Source: an uncultured Chloroflexota bacterium
GTDB lineage: Bacteria; Chloroflexota; Dehalococcoidia; Lucifugimonadales; CAJWER01
DNA length: 22,235 bases
Assembly (NCBI GenBank): GCA_913030785.1
Contig: CAJWER010000016.1
Coordinates: forward strand, 1 to 22,235
Direction of reading: 5' to 3'
This document shows positions 1 to 8,161 of the stretch, piece after piece. Position numbers and translations under genes: made by a program. The notes below the pieces were generated by a model. The model did not search any database. It was not told the origin of the DNA and saw only the letters and a list, made by a program, of their open reading frames with translations. How positions within the stretch are numbered: the first letter of the stretch is position 1; each line of letters opens with the position of its first letter.

Positions 1-1
1 A

Positions 2-91
2 CGCCGCGAAGGCACCCTGAACATCGTCCTCACCCACGCCGAGGGGCTGCACGGCCCGCGCGACCTGCCCGACTCCCGAAGCTGGCGATAG
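2..91 (+). CDS. 3' end of an unidentified protein (partial)
   Basis: An open frame enters from the left edge and ends at the TAG at 89-91, giving the last 29 residues of a protein whose tail reads ...LPDSRSWR. The frame has no stop from the window edge and the composition is plausible for a coding end. It stops 5 bases before the stop of the convergent hydrolase gene, which fits normal tight gene packing. Too little is present to recognise a family, and I assign no function. Confidence 0.45.
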   Translation, partial: RREGTLNIVLTHAEGLHGPRDLPDSRSWR

Positions 92-96
92 GTCGC

Positions 97-1257
97 TCAG
101 CCCACGTCCCGCAGGATGTTGTACATGTGCATGTACAGCTTGAAGGCCTCGCGGACGTACTCCAGCGGACCGATGGAGCCCGAGTCGTCGACGTGGACAC
201 GTATCTGGCTTTGGAACAGGGAGAACTCGGTGAAGTAGGTCCCCACGTCGTCCCCCAGGGCGTCCGCCAAACGGCGTGACTCCTCGGAAGGCACAAGTCT
301 GTCTGCCCTGTCGTGCATGATCAACATCCGCGCCTCAAGCCTGTCGATCCCAGTGCTCGGCGAGATGGCGCGAAAGAACTCGATTGTCTTGGGAGATAGC
401 CCGGCCATGACGGCGTCCACTTCTTCGGGATCGACACCCTTCAGCAGGCGGTAGACCGCCTGAGCATCGGTTGAGAGGGAGGAAAAGTCGTCCTTTGCCT
501 CGGGCTCACTCTCCTCGAATAGCCGTGTAAGCAGCTCGCGGTCAGCTGTTTGTGTGACGCCGTCGATGAGGTGGTGGCCGAAGACGCGTCTCGTTAGGCT
601 ATCTGGATTCCAGGGCGCGACGTAGTCCTTGCCAAACCGGCTCCTGCTCCCAATGGCCTTTGCGAGATCGGAGGCGTCGTAGTAGCCCGCGAATGAGTTG
701 ACGAACCTCACCTGGTGCCGAACCCGCTCGTCCTGGGCGGCTACCGTTGCCAATGACGCGCCCACGCATATCCCTCCCATGCCCACGCGGTCCGGGTCGA
801 CAGAATCGAGGGTTTGCAGGTACTGGAAGGCGCGCACGAGCACATCTACATCGTCGGGGTCGATGCGCTGCTCGATCTGAGTTTGCGACCACGGAATCAT
901 GACCACCATGCCGGAACGTGCCAGCCCCTCGCCAAGCGCTATGATCCGCGGATCGTAGCGCCCACCCGGTACCACGCCCTGGAAAAACATGACCGCGCTG
1001 TGACTGCCGCCACTCCCCGGAAGGTAGAGGTCGGCCTCGCCCTCTCCGTTTGCCAGCGGGAACGTTATCGCCTCTCGTGTTGGGGCCGGCGTGAACCACT
1101 CCTGGGGCTTGATCGGCACACCCGGCAGGATCTGGGGGATGAACAACGCCGCACGGAACGCAGCCTGTCCTTGAGGCGTGAGGATAACGAACACCACGAG
1201 AATCGCGGTCAGGCCCGCGAAGGTGAGCAGCAGCCTGCGGAGTAGTTTCTTGTACAT
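97..1257 (-). CDS. Membrane-anchored alpha/beta hydrolase, dienelactone-hydrolase-like
   Basis: A 386-residue protein with a basic N-terminus and one hydrophobic segment at about residues 9-27, so probably an anchored exported protein or an uncleaved signal. The rest looks like an alpha/beta hydrolase: nucleophile elbow GGICVGAS with Cys164 in the nucleophile position, a candidate acid at Asp316 (MHDRAD) and a candidate His at 355 (RVHVDD) after the last strand. A Cys nucleophile within G-x-C-x-G is typical of the dienelactone hydrolase branch rather than serine esterases. A helical insertion (about 220-300) could be a lid. The substrate cannot be inferred. The ATG at 1257 directly precedes the basic/hydrophobic start MYKKLLRRLLL. 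It diverges from ispD, and a perfect -10 (TATAAT on the minus strand, 1318-1323) lies about 60 bases upstream. Confidence 0.8.
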   Translation of the reverse strand: MYKKLLRRLLLTFAGLTAILVVFVILTPQGQAAFRAALFIPQILPGVPIKPQEWFTPAPTREAITFPLANGEGEADLYLPGSGGSHSAVMFFQGVVPGGRYDPRIIALGEGLARSGMVVMIPWSQTQIEQRIDPDDVDVLVRAFQYLQTLDSVDPDRVGMGGICVGASLATVAAQDERVRHQVRFVNSFAGYYDASDLAKAIGSRSRFGKDYVAPWNPDSLTRRVFGHHLIDGVTQTADRELLTRLFEESEPEAKDDFSSLSTDAQAVYRLLKGVDPEEVDAVMAGLSPKTIEFFRAISPSTGIDRLEARMLIMHDRADRLVPSEESRRLADALGDDVGTYFTEFSLFQSQIRVHVDDSGSIGPLEYVREAFKLYMHMYNILRDVG

Positions 1258-1316
1258 CTGTCTGCCCGACCCCTTTGGTCAGAAGACGCGCTGGACCCAC
1301 ACTACAGGAACGGTTG

Positions 1317-1325
1317 TATTATACT
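1317..1325. promoter_or_regulatory. Overlapping divergent -10 elements between hydrolase and ispD
   Basis: The short stretch TATTATACT reads as a perfect -10 (TATAAT) on the minus strand at 1318-1323, facing the hydrolase, and as TATTAT or TATACT on the plus strand, facing ispD. It sits about 60 bases from the hydrolase start and 30 bases from the ispD start. No good TTGACA-like -35 was found for either direction at 16-18 bases, so the assignment rests on the -10 and its position. Confidence 0.45.
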
Positions 1326-1354
1326 TGCACCGCATTTTCAAGGTAACGGCAACA

Positions 1355-2077
1355 GTGGCAAAATCACATGATGACCAGAGTGTCGGGACAGACGGCGACC
1401 TCGGTGTGGTCATCGTTGCTGCGGGCGCCAGCCGGCGCATGGGTGGCGTGGACAAGATCCTGAGCCCCGTGCTGGGACGAGCCCTGATCAGCTACACTTT
1501 GAGAGTGTTCAACGATAGCGACCGTGTCTCTTCTATCGTGCTGGTGGTCTCCGGTCAAAGTCTGGACGCATGCCGGCGGCTTGTGGACGAGCACGGCCTC
1601 CAAAAGGTTCAAGAAGTTTGCGAGGGTGGAGCCAGGCGGCAGGACTCAGTCCGGCTCGGACTACAGCGCCTAGACGGGACGGCATGGACTGCGGTTCACG
1701 ACGGCGCGAGGCCACTGGTAGACGCTGAAATGATCGAGTCTGGAGTAGCTGCGGCCAGTAAAACGGGCGCGGCAATGGCAGCAGTGCCCATCAAAGACAC
1801 CATCAAAGCTGCAGACTCGGACGGGATTGTGCTGAAGACAGTGGACCGTGAGGGACTATGGGCGGCCCAGACTCCCCAGGTGTTCCGACACGATCTGCTC
1901 ACCGAAGCACACCGTCGGATTACCGACGATGTGACCGACGACGCATCGATGGTGGAGCGAATAGGTGGAAAGGTGAAGCTGTTCATGGGCTCATACGACA
2001 ATCTGAAGGTAACGGCGCCGGAGGATTTGCGACTTGTCGAGGCGCTTCTCAAGGCGCGCGAGGCCGCGACCTCTTGA
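1355..2077 (+). CDS. ispD: 2-C-methyl-D-erythritol 4-phosphate cytidylyltransferase
   Basis: Catalyses the third step of the MEP isoprenoid pathway, CTP plus MEP giving CDP-ME and pyrophosphate, in the cytoplasm. The 240-residue product has the CTP-binding loop VIVAAGASRRMGG (19-31) with Lys34, the HDGARP motif (115-120), AAQTPQVF (170-177), TDDASMVE (194-201) and NLKVTAPEDL (216-225). All are IspD signatures in order. The frame stays open upstream to 1178, but IspD proteins begin just before the nucleotide loop. GTG at 1355 gives the normal family length, with an AAGG about 11 bases upstream. First gene of an ispD-ispF-cysS-exporter run; its stop overlaps the ispF start by 4 bases. Start uncertain by a few codons. 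Confidence 0.93.
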   Translation: MAKSHDDQSVGTDGDLGVVIVAAGASRRMGGVDKILSPVLGRALISYTLRVFNDSDRVSSIVLVVSGQSLDACRRLVDEHGLQKVQEVCEGGARRQDSVRLGLQRLDGTAWTAVHDGARPLVDAEMIESGVAAASKTGAAMAAVPIKDTIKAADSDGIVLKTVDREGLWAAQTPQVFRHDLLTEAHRRITDDVTDDASMVERIGGKVKLFMGSYDNLKVTAPEDLRLVEALLKAREAATS

Positions 2078-2556
2078 AGATCCGTAGCGGCATTGGCTTC
2101 GACGTCCACCCTCTGGTGGAAGGTCGGCCTCTGGTGCTTGGGGGCGTTACGATTCCATATGAAAAAGGGCTATCGGGACACAGCGACGGCGATGTGCTGG
2201 CGCATGCGATCATTGACGCTCTATTGGGAGGGGCGGGTCTCGGAGACATCGGCACTCACTTTCCTTCAAATAAGTCGGATCTGGCTGGTATCGCGGGGCC
2301 GGAGCTACTGAGCCGCACGGTTCGCTTGTTGGAAAAATCTGGCTGGCGGGCCACATATGTTGATGCTACAATCATGGCCGAGCGCCCCGTGCTGAGCCCA
2401 TACATGGACCAGATGAGAAGGGGCCTCGCAGCCTCACTCAACGCCGGTGGCAACGCTATTAATCTTAAGGCTACCACTACGGATGGCCTCGGACTCGTAG
2501 GGAGGGGTGAGGGTATCGCCGCGATGGCTGTGGCGACCCTAGAAGCGACAATATGA
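2074..2556 (+). CDS. ispF: 2-C-methyl-D-erythritol 2,4-cyclodiphosphate synthase
   Basis: Forms MEcPP from CDP-ME 2-phosphate with loss of CMP, two pathway steps after IspD. The 160-residue protein starts MKIRSGIGFDVHP, with metal ligands Asp10, His12 and His44, the SGHSDGDVLAHA motif, DIGTHFP (58-64) and the C-terminal KATTTDGLGLVGRGEGIAA signature. The chosen start is TTG at 2074, which overlaps the ispD stop as TTGA. It gives exactly the family length and N-terminus, and a GAGG lies about 10 bases upstream. The longer open frame back to 1858 runs inside ispD and is not homologous sequence. The stop overlaps cysS as ATGA, so three genes are translationally linked. IspE, the intermediate step, is not in this window. 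Confidence 0.95.
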   Translation: MKIRSGIGFDVHPLVEGRPLVLGGVTIPYEKGLSGHSDGDVLAHAIIDALLGGAGLGDIGTHFPSNKSDLAGIAGPELLSRTVRLLEKSGWRATYVDATIMAERPVLSPYMDQMRRGLAASLNAGGNAINLKATTTDGLGLVGRGEGIAAMAVATLEATI

Positions 2557-3923
2557 GGCTTTACAACACCCTCTCCGGCGGCACCGAGACCTTCACCCCT
2601 GACGACGACATCGTGAAGATGTACGTCTGCGGTGTGACGCCCTACTCCGCCTCCCACGTTGGGCACGCCATGCGCGCCGTCGTCTTCGACGTCATCCGTC
2701 GGTATCTCGAGTTCAAGGGATACAGCGTTAAACACGTCGAGAACTTCACCGATATCGACGATAAAATGATCGACCGCGCAGCTGAGAATGGGACAACCAC
2801 CATTGCACTGGCGGAAGGCAATATCCAGGCCTATCTGAGTGAGATGGACGCGCTCAACATCAAGCGGGCCCACCTGTACCCCAGGGCCACGCAGGAAGTC
2901 CCGAGGATCCGGGAGATAATCTCGGGTCTGATTGAAAAAGGCCTCGCATACGCCGTGGATGGTGATGTGTATTTCAGGGTGAGGGCCCACGAAGGGTACG
3001 GTGCGCTGGGCAGGCGTAACCTCGACGATATGGTGGCGGGCGCAAGGGTCGAGGTAGATGAGACTAAGAAAGAAGACGCGATGGACTTTGCCCTGTGGAA
3101 GGGGCACAAGCCCGGCGAGCCTTCATGGTCCAGCCCGTGGGGCCCTGGCCGGCCCGGTTGGCACATCGAGTGCTCTGCGATGGCGATGGGGTATCTTGGC
3201 GCGACTGTAGATATTCACGGCGGTGGGCAGGACCTGGTCTTTCCCCACCACGAAAACGAGATGGCCCAGAGTGAGGGTTTCACAGGCCAAAAAATGGCCA
3301 AGTTCTGGGTCCACAATGGACTGATGCGGCTGGGCGACGCCAGGATGAGCAAGTCCGACGGCAACCTGGTCACCGTCGCCGATGCCCTGGAACGCCACTC
3401 ATCGGACGCCCTCAGGCTCTTCTTTCTCAGCTCTCACTACCGTGGGCCGCTTACCTACACAGAAGAGGCCGTCGATGCTCAGGAGCGCGGCCTGGAACGG
3501 TTGCGAAACGCTGCTGATTTGCCTGCATTGCCGGATAGCTCGGACTCCCTGGACCCGGCTGTCCACGAAAAAAGCTTCGCCGATGCGATGGACGATGACC
3601 TCAACACACCCAGGGCCATCGCGGCCCTGTTCGACATGTCTCGCGACATCAACCGCGCACGAGAGGCGGGCCGCGCGACCTCTGCGGCGCAGGAGAAGTT
3701 GCGTGAACTGGCCGGTGTCCTGGGTCTGACCCTCACACTTTCGGTTGAAGAGAACAGTGCCGACGTCGGTCCTCTGGTGGAGCTGTTGATCGAGACACGC
3801 TCAGAGCTTCGGTCCGCCAAGCTATTCGAACAGGCAGACGCTCTTCGAGACCGACTCGACGCGCTAGGTTACAGCCTGGAAGACACTTCAGCCGGCACGG
3901 AGTGGCGTCACAAGGGGCCCTAA
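2553..3923 (+). CDS. cysS: Cysteinyl-tRNA synthetase
   Basis: Class I aminoacyl-tRNA synthetase charging tRNA-Cys. The 456-residue length matches the family. The HIGH-type motif is SHVGHAM (34-40), and RMSKSDGN (264-271) stands for KMSKS. Zinc ligands are Cys26, Cys207 (HIECSAM), His232 and Glu236 (PHHENEMAQ). FTDIDDKMIDRA, SPWGPGRPGWHIEC and the C-terminal helical domain are all present. The CGVTPYS form of the first motif recalls MshC, the mycothiol ligase. The complete CysS-specific motifs and full anticodon-binding tail argue for CysS. ATG at 2553 overlaps the ispF stop by 4 bases. The ispD-ispF-cysS order is common in several bacterial phyla. Confidence 0.95.
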   Translation: MRLYNTLSGGTETFTPDDDIVKMYVCGVTPYSASHVGHAMRAVVFDVIRRYLEFKGYSVKHVENFTDIDDKMIDRAAENGTTTIALAEGNIQAYLSEMDALNIKRAHLYPRATQEVPRIREIISGLIEKGLAYAVDGDVYFRVRAHEGYGALGRRNLDDMVAGARVEVDETKKEDAMDFALWKGHKPGEPSWSSPWGPGRPGWHIECSAMAMGYLGATVDIHGGGQDLVFPHHENEMAQSEGFTGQKMAKFWVHNGLMRLGDARMSKSDGNLVTVADALERHSSDALRLFFLSSHYRGPLTYTEEAVDAQERGLERLRNAADLPALPDSSDSLDPAVHEKSFADAMDDDLNTPRAIAALFDMSRDINRAREAGRATSAAQEKLRELAGVLGLTLTLSVEENSADVGPLVELLIETRSELRSAKLFEQADALRDRLDALGYSLEDTSAGTEWRHKGP

Positions 3924-3945
3924 TTGCAAGTACCTCCGGTACTGC

Positions 3946-6546
3946 GTGAATAATTCATCTCAGATTTCAGCACGAGTTGCCGACGCCCTGGATCGTCGTT
4001 CGAGCTGGTTCCTCGCTGTCGTTGCCTCTGTTACCCTCCTGCTCATCGTACCCATGGTTCTTATGGCCCCGGACGAGACCGCGTCCGACAGCCCCGGAGG
4101 GCCCGTCTACGATCTTGAAGACTCCTTCAGTTCGCGGCTGCCGTCGCGGTTTCACGGCTCATTCTTCATCATTGAGGCCAAAAACGGCGACGTTCTAACC
4201 GGGCCTGTTCTAGGGGAGCTTCGACGCAACAGCCAGGCGCTGAGGGCATCCGACGCCGCGGGTGAACTCCAACCGCCGGGTCTCCCGGATCAGCCCTATC
4301 TTTTCAATGGCTATGACGTGGATCGGCAGGAGCCCGTGCTTGGCATATTCCCCCTCGCCGCCGCCGTCTCTCTCATCGTCGACCTGGATGACGCCTCGGA
4401 TGAACAGGTGAAATTGGCTGTAGGTCGCGTGCTCTCTGACCCACGATCTCAGCGCATGGAGGATCTGATCTACGGGTTGGATCGCGACTCTTGGACCGCC
4501 CCCGCGATGGGCGTGTTTGTCGCGGGGGACAACGGGAAGCTGGGTGGTGGCACAAACAGGATAGGCACGACCGGCGATCCCGTGACGTTGAACAAAGAGC
4601 ACTTCAGCCGCGCCGTACAGGCGGTGTTGCGCGGTGACCAGGAGCACTACCAGCTCTGGGGGGTTGCCATCGACGCGGGGCTGGAAATAGAGGACGAAGT
4701 GGGTACCGCGGTCCCATTCATAATGGCGACCTTCCTGATGGTCCTTGTGGTCGTGGGAATTAGCCTGAGATCGTGGCGGGTTGTGGTGCTCACGGCCGTC
4801 GGGCTGGTATTCATGATCATTTGGCTCAAGGGGCTGTCCAACCTCGTGGGCCTCAATTCGTCTACCACCCTAGATTTCATCGTACCGATCGCCATGATTT
4901 CGCTGGGCGCGGACTTCGTCATCCACGCAGTGAACCGCTATCGCGAGGAGAGACGGCTGATCTCAGACCCGCGCCTGGCCTTCCGGGTCGGCCTGGCCGG
5001 GGTCATAGGCGCGCTAGCTCTGGCGATGGTCACCGACTCGATAGCTTTCCTCGCCAACGCCACGGCTGAGATCGAGACGGTGATCGGATTCGGTATTGGC
5101 GCAGGGCTAGCCATCTTTGCCGCGTTCATCATTATGGGCCTGGCGATACCGGTGGCGCTCATGCGTCTGGATGCAATGCGGGTAAGAAAGCATGATGACG
5201 AGCCAGCCGCAACGAGCGAGTTAGGGCATGCGACTTCGGTCGACCGCTGGTCACTCGCGGGTCTGGTTGTGCTGCTTGCGCGGCGTCGCCTGGTGGTGCT
5301 GTCGCTTACAGCAGTCCTGACCATTATTTCGGGATACTACGCGTTTCAACTCGACGCTACCTTCGACGCCAAGGACTTCTTCGAGCGTAACTCAGACTTC
5401 GTAGTGGGCCTGGACAAGATCGACGAGTTCGTCGGCGATTCCGGCGGCGAGTCCGCCATCGTCTACATCGAAGGCGATCTGGCCGATCCCGCCGCGTTGG
5501 AGGCGATCAGCCTGTTTGTCGGGGCACTGGCCGAGAATCCTCATGTGGCCAAGGATGATGGCGAGGCCAGGCTGCAGGCGCGCACGATCTTCCACGTCCT
5601 GGATCAGGTGATGCGCTCGGAATATGCCATTGCTCGGATTGAGGAGGCCACTGGAGTGTTGTTGCTTGGCGGGGAGTCGCCTGCCGAGTTCCACCATGAG
5701 AACCGTGTGTTCCTCCGGCCGAGCACCCGAGAGGGGTTGGAGGCCGTCTACGACTACATCACGTCGAATGGGGTGCCGGCGAGTCCTGATCAGGACATCT
5801 ACGATGCTTTGCAGGTTGGCGAGACCCTCTCTCTGGCCGGTTCGGGATCGGACAGCGACGCCACTGCGATCGTGCTAGGCGTGCCCGGTACTCGAGAGCA
5901 GGCCAGAGTGGTCGTGGCTCGGGATGCGCTGGCCGAGGATATTGCCCGCCTCCAAAAAAATTCCTCCCTGACACTGGTGGGACTCACCGGGTCGCCGTTC
6001 ACACGTCAGGCGGCACTGGACGCCACCACCAACGGGTTGCAAAAAGCCCTGGCGGTTGCGGTGGTGGCCTGCTTGTTGATTGCGGTCGCGGCCATGCGTT
6101 CGGTCAGATTTGGAGTGGTGACCATCATTCCAATAGGGCTCGTCGTGGCCTGGCTGTATGCGTTCATGTATGCGTTCGGATTCGGCCTCAATTTCGTGAC
6201 GGCCACCATCGCCGCGATCTCCATCGGCGTCGGCATCGACTATGCCATCCACATGACGCTGCGGTTCCGGGAGGAGCTGGCGAGGGACGGAGACCGCGTG
6301 GCTGCATTGGGGAGGGCCGCGAATGGCACGGGCGTTGCGTTGCTCGCCTCGGCGGCCACCAGCGTCATCGGGTTCGCCATTATGGCTTTTGCCCCGATGC
6401 CGATGTTCGCCTCCTACGGCATCTTGACCGCGGCGATGATTTTTATGGCGGCGGCGGCGTCTCTGGTTGTGCTCCCATCGCTGCTATTCCTGGTGACGCC
6501 GGGTCCAGCTCGCAATCCAGTACACATTGGCGAAGAGCGGTCCTGA
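3946..6546 (+). CDS. MMPL/RND superfamily transporter
   Basis: An 866-residue inner-membrane protein with internally duplicated RND architecture. TM1 is at about 21-40 and a large extracytoplasmic loop spans 41-250. Five helices follow at about 253-405, then TM7 at 447-466, a second large loop at 467-695, and five helices at 700-852. Each half carries the charged SSD/MMPL motif after a proline-containing helix: GADFVIHAVNRYREE (321-335) and GIDYAIHMTLRFREE (763-777). These are family hallmarks, probably for proton coupling. The family exports lipids, hopanoids or other hydrophobic compounds; the substrate here is unknown. The start is GTG at 3946, 22 bases after cysS, with no purine-rich ribosome site. 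No membrane-fusion or outer-membrane partner is adjacent. Its position after ispD-ispF makes an isoprenoid-derived lipid substrate an attractive but unproven guess. Confidence 0.85.
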   Translation: MNNSSQISARVADALDRRSSWFLAVVASVTLLLIVPMVLMAPDETASDSPGGPVYDLEDSFSSRLPSRFHGSFFIIEAKNGDVLTGPVLGELRRNSQALRASDAAGELQPPGLPDQPYLFNGYDVDRQEPVLGIFPLAAAVSLIVDLDDASDEQVKLAVGRVLSDPRSQRMEDLIYGLDRDSWTAPAMGVFVAGDNGKLGGGTNRIGTTGDPVTLNKEHFSRAVQAVLRGDQEHYQLWGVAIDAGLEIEDEVGTAVPFIMATFLMVLVVVGISLRSWRVVVLTAVGLVFMIIWLKGLSNLVGLNSSTTLDFIVPIAMISLGADFVIHAVNRYREERRLISDPRLAFRVGLAGVIGALALAMVTDSIAFLANATAEIETVIGFGIGAGLAIFAAFIIMGLAIPVALMRLDAMRVRKHDDEPAATSELGHATSVDRWSLAGLVVLLARRRLVVLSLTAVLTIISGYYAFQLDATFDAKDFFERNSDFVVGLDKIDEFVGDSGGESAIVYIEGDLADPAALEAISLFVGALAENPHVAKDDGEARLQARTIFHVLDQVMRSEYAIARIEEATGVLLLGGESPAEFHHENRVFLRPSTREGLEAVYDYITSNGVPASPDQDIYDALQVGETLSLAGSGSDSDATAIVLGVPGTREQARVVVARDALAEDIARLQKNSSLTLVGLTGSPFTRQAALDATTNGLQKALAVAVVACLLIAVAAMRSVRFGVVTIIPIGLVVAWLYAFMYAFGFGLNFVTATIAAISIGVGIDYAIHMTLRFREELARDGDRVAALGRAANGTGVALLASAATSVIGFAIMAFAPMPMFASYGILTAAMIFMAAAASLVVLPSLLFLVTPGPARNPVHIGEERS

Positions 6547-6554
6547 GCCGACGC

Positions 6555-6878
6555 CTAGACCTCTTCTTTCACCTCGACCGGGGTGCCGTACGCGAGAATT
6601 TCAGACGCTCCGCCCATAATACCTGCCGTGATGAACCTGGTCCCGACGACGGCGTTGGCGCCCATCGCCTCTGCGCGCTCCGTCATTCGCTGTATGGCAA
6701 GTTCCCTGGAGTCCGCAAGCAACTTCGAGTACTCGGCAACCTCCCAGCCAACGAGGTTCCAAAACGCGGCCATGATGTCGCGGCCCACGTGACGCGCCCT
6801 TACCGAGTTGGCTATAGCGAGGCCGTGCACCTTGATCACCCGCTTCCATTCAATGCGTTCGGTCGTAGTGATGATCAA
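6555..6878 (-). CDS. YbjQ/UPF0145 family protein
   Basis: A 107-residue soluble protein of the YbjQ (UPF0145) family, recognised from the IKVHGLAIANSVRARHVGRD region, the helical stretch with ELAIQRMTERAEAMGANAVVG, and the closing glycine-rich strand ITAGIMGGASEILAYGT. Length is normal for the family, whose members form oligomeric rings of unknown function and are sometimes annotated as heavy-metal binding. No metal-binding cysteine is visible here. The start is TTG at 6878, overlapping the TGA of the upstream membrane-protein gene by 4 bases (TTGA), so the two were probably co-translated. It ends 8 bases from the stop of the convergent transporter gene. Confidence 0.85.
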   Translation of the reverse strand: MIITTTERIEWKRVIKVHGLAIANSVRARHVGRDIMAAFWNLVGWEVAEYSKLLADSRELAIQRMTERAEAMGANAVVGTRFITAGIMGGASEILAYGTPVEVKEEV

Positions 6879-7134
6879 AATTCCACCTTCTTGAACGATT
6901 CAACTACCCGCTGGCGTCGCCGGTCGATGATCGCTGCCGCTATCATGACCAGAGTCCCCGAAATTAGGCCGCCACGGCGATCTGAACGCCTACTGGCACA
7001 CCTGTGGATCCGAAGAAGCTGGTGGTGAAGTAGTAGGCACCGTAGTCCAACAGGCCAACAAGCCCTCCAAGGACTAGCAGGCCACCCAGCCAGACGGCGT
7101 ATCTCGAAAAAGGGGCTTTTCTGATTTGCACCAT
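6875..7134 (-). pseudogene. Small two-helix membrane protein, frameshifted
   Basis: Reading from ATG at 7134 gives MVQIRKAPFSRYAVWLGG and a first hydrophobic helix (VWLGGLLVLGGLVGLLDYG), then a second hydrophobic run VQIAVAA that is cut by a TAA at 6964-6966. The frame shifted by one base continues without a gap as LISGTLVMIAAAIIDRRRQR and ends at 6875, overlapping the ybjQ start. Joined, the two halves make a natural second transmembrane helix with a basic cytoplasmic tail, about 86 residues in all. One missing base in the GGCC run around 6967-6972 explains it. The start has an AGGGGG ribosome site. I do not recognise the family. Either a recent frameshift or a sequence error. Confidence 0.6.
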
Positions 7135-7294
7135 GCACCCCCTTGCTGCGACCATGTCAGGCCTATGCAGCGCGTCTCACTCCAACACTACTGTGCCATT
7201 GTCGTCTTATCATGGTTGGACAGCGGCCACACATGAGGGTTTTGTGAAGACACTCGTCCTGTAGTAGCAGCCGATGAGTGATCAGATGGCGGAG

Positions 7295-8161
7295 CTACGG
7301 CTGGTCGGCAGAATTACCACAATGGTTCGCCGGCAGTACCTTCACTGAGTCTCCGACACGTGCCTGGAGTCGCCTGGCAGCGCTGCCGTTCCGCTCTGCC
7401 ACCTCAAGATAGCCGTGGCTGCCGTGCAATGCCATGAGCCCGTCGGCCTCGGCAAAGGTTCCAGCAATGCCAGACAGCGACTCCCCGCAAATTTCCACAG
7501 ACACTGCACCGTTCGAAATCCGATTTGAACGCAGGTTGGTTACCAGGTTACCGAATCCGTCGACGAAAATGACCCGCCCGCGGAGGATTGTCTCATCGTC
7601 GGGTTCTGAGCAGGCGTTGAGTACAGTTATGGTATCGACCTGTTCGCCCACCGTGTGCGGGGAGACACCCAGGGAGAGGTGGGCGGCGACGGGAGCGAAG
7701 ATGTCGCGTGCGTGAAATGTGCGGCTAATCGGATGCAGCCAGTACTCAGGCCTTGTGATCGCGTATGCAGCGCATCCTTCCGGTACAGCCGCCAGGGCCG
7801 GCTCCATGAATCCCACGCCAGATACTAAAGAGGGCTCGCTGACCTGCCCCATCACCACATAGGTGAGCAGGCCGTTGTCGGGCGCCAGAAATCGTCCTTC
7901 GGGTGTAACGAGCAGGATGGCACGCCTGGATGAACCTACACCGGGATCCACCACCGCGAGGTGGATCGTCGAGTCGTCGAAGTATCGGTATGCGCTTCCC
8001 AGGACAAAGGCGCCATGAGATATGTCCTGCGCTGGCACATCGTGAGAGATGTCTACAATAGTGGAAGCAGGGTTGATGCCTAGGAGGACGCCCTTGACCG
8101 TGCCTGCGTAGCTGCTGACAGAGCCGAAATCGGTCGTGAGGCTGATGATTGGTGCGGGCAT
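7295..8161 (-). CDS. SAM hydrolase-type protein (DUF62, S-adenosyl-L-methionine hydroxide adenosyltransferase)
   Basis: A 288-residue cytoplasmic enzyme of the fluorinase/chlorinase superfamily, which hydrolyses S-adenosylmethionine to adenosine and methionine using activated water. Seen motifs are TTDFG with Asp11, HLAVVDPGVG with Asp72 and a following Arg (79/80), APDNGLL (93-99), RTFHARDIFAPVAA with His150, and the C-terminal-domain entry VDGFGNLVTN (200-209). The Asp/Arg/His set is the one assigned to the hydrolase branch. A halogenase role is not supported, because that branch has different active-site residues. The ATG at 8161 has an AGGGGG ribosome site about 5 bases upstream. It lies 153 bases downstream of secG on the same strand with no evident terminator between, so it may be the last gene of that transcript. 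Confidence 0.88.
   Translation of the reverse strand: MPAPIISLTTDFGSVSSYAGTVKGVLLGINPASTIVDISHDVPAQDISHGAFVLGSAYRYFDDSTIHLAVVDPGVGSSRRAILLVTPEGRFLAPDNGLLTYVVMGQVSEPSLVSGVGFMEPALAAVPEGCAAYAITRPEYWLHPISRTFHARDIFAPVAAHLSLGVSPHTVGEQVDTITVLNACSEPDDETILRGRVIFVDGFGNLVTNLRSNRISNGAVSVEICGESLSGIAGTFAEADGLMALHGSHGYLEVAERNGSAARRLQARVGDSVKVLPANHCGNSADQP

Noticed and set aside
2256..3107. Minus-strand open frame of 283 codons opposite ispF and cysS
   Set aside because: It is a shadow of two certain genes and carries no domain signature.
2553..3923. cysS as mycothiol ligase MshC, suggested by CGVTPYS
   Set aside because: Full-length CysS motifs (FTDIDDKMIDRA, SPWGPGRPGWHIEC, PHHENEMAQ) and the C-terminal anticodon domain are present.
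7139..7294. Gap between the small membrane protein and the DUF62 gene as a possible RNA gene
   Set aside because: No convincing stems, promoter or coding frame were seen. I see nothing identifiable in it.
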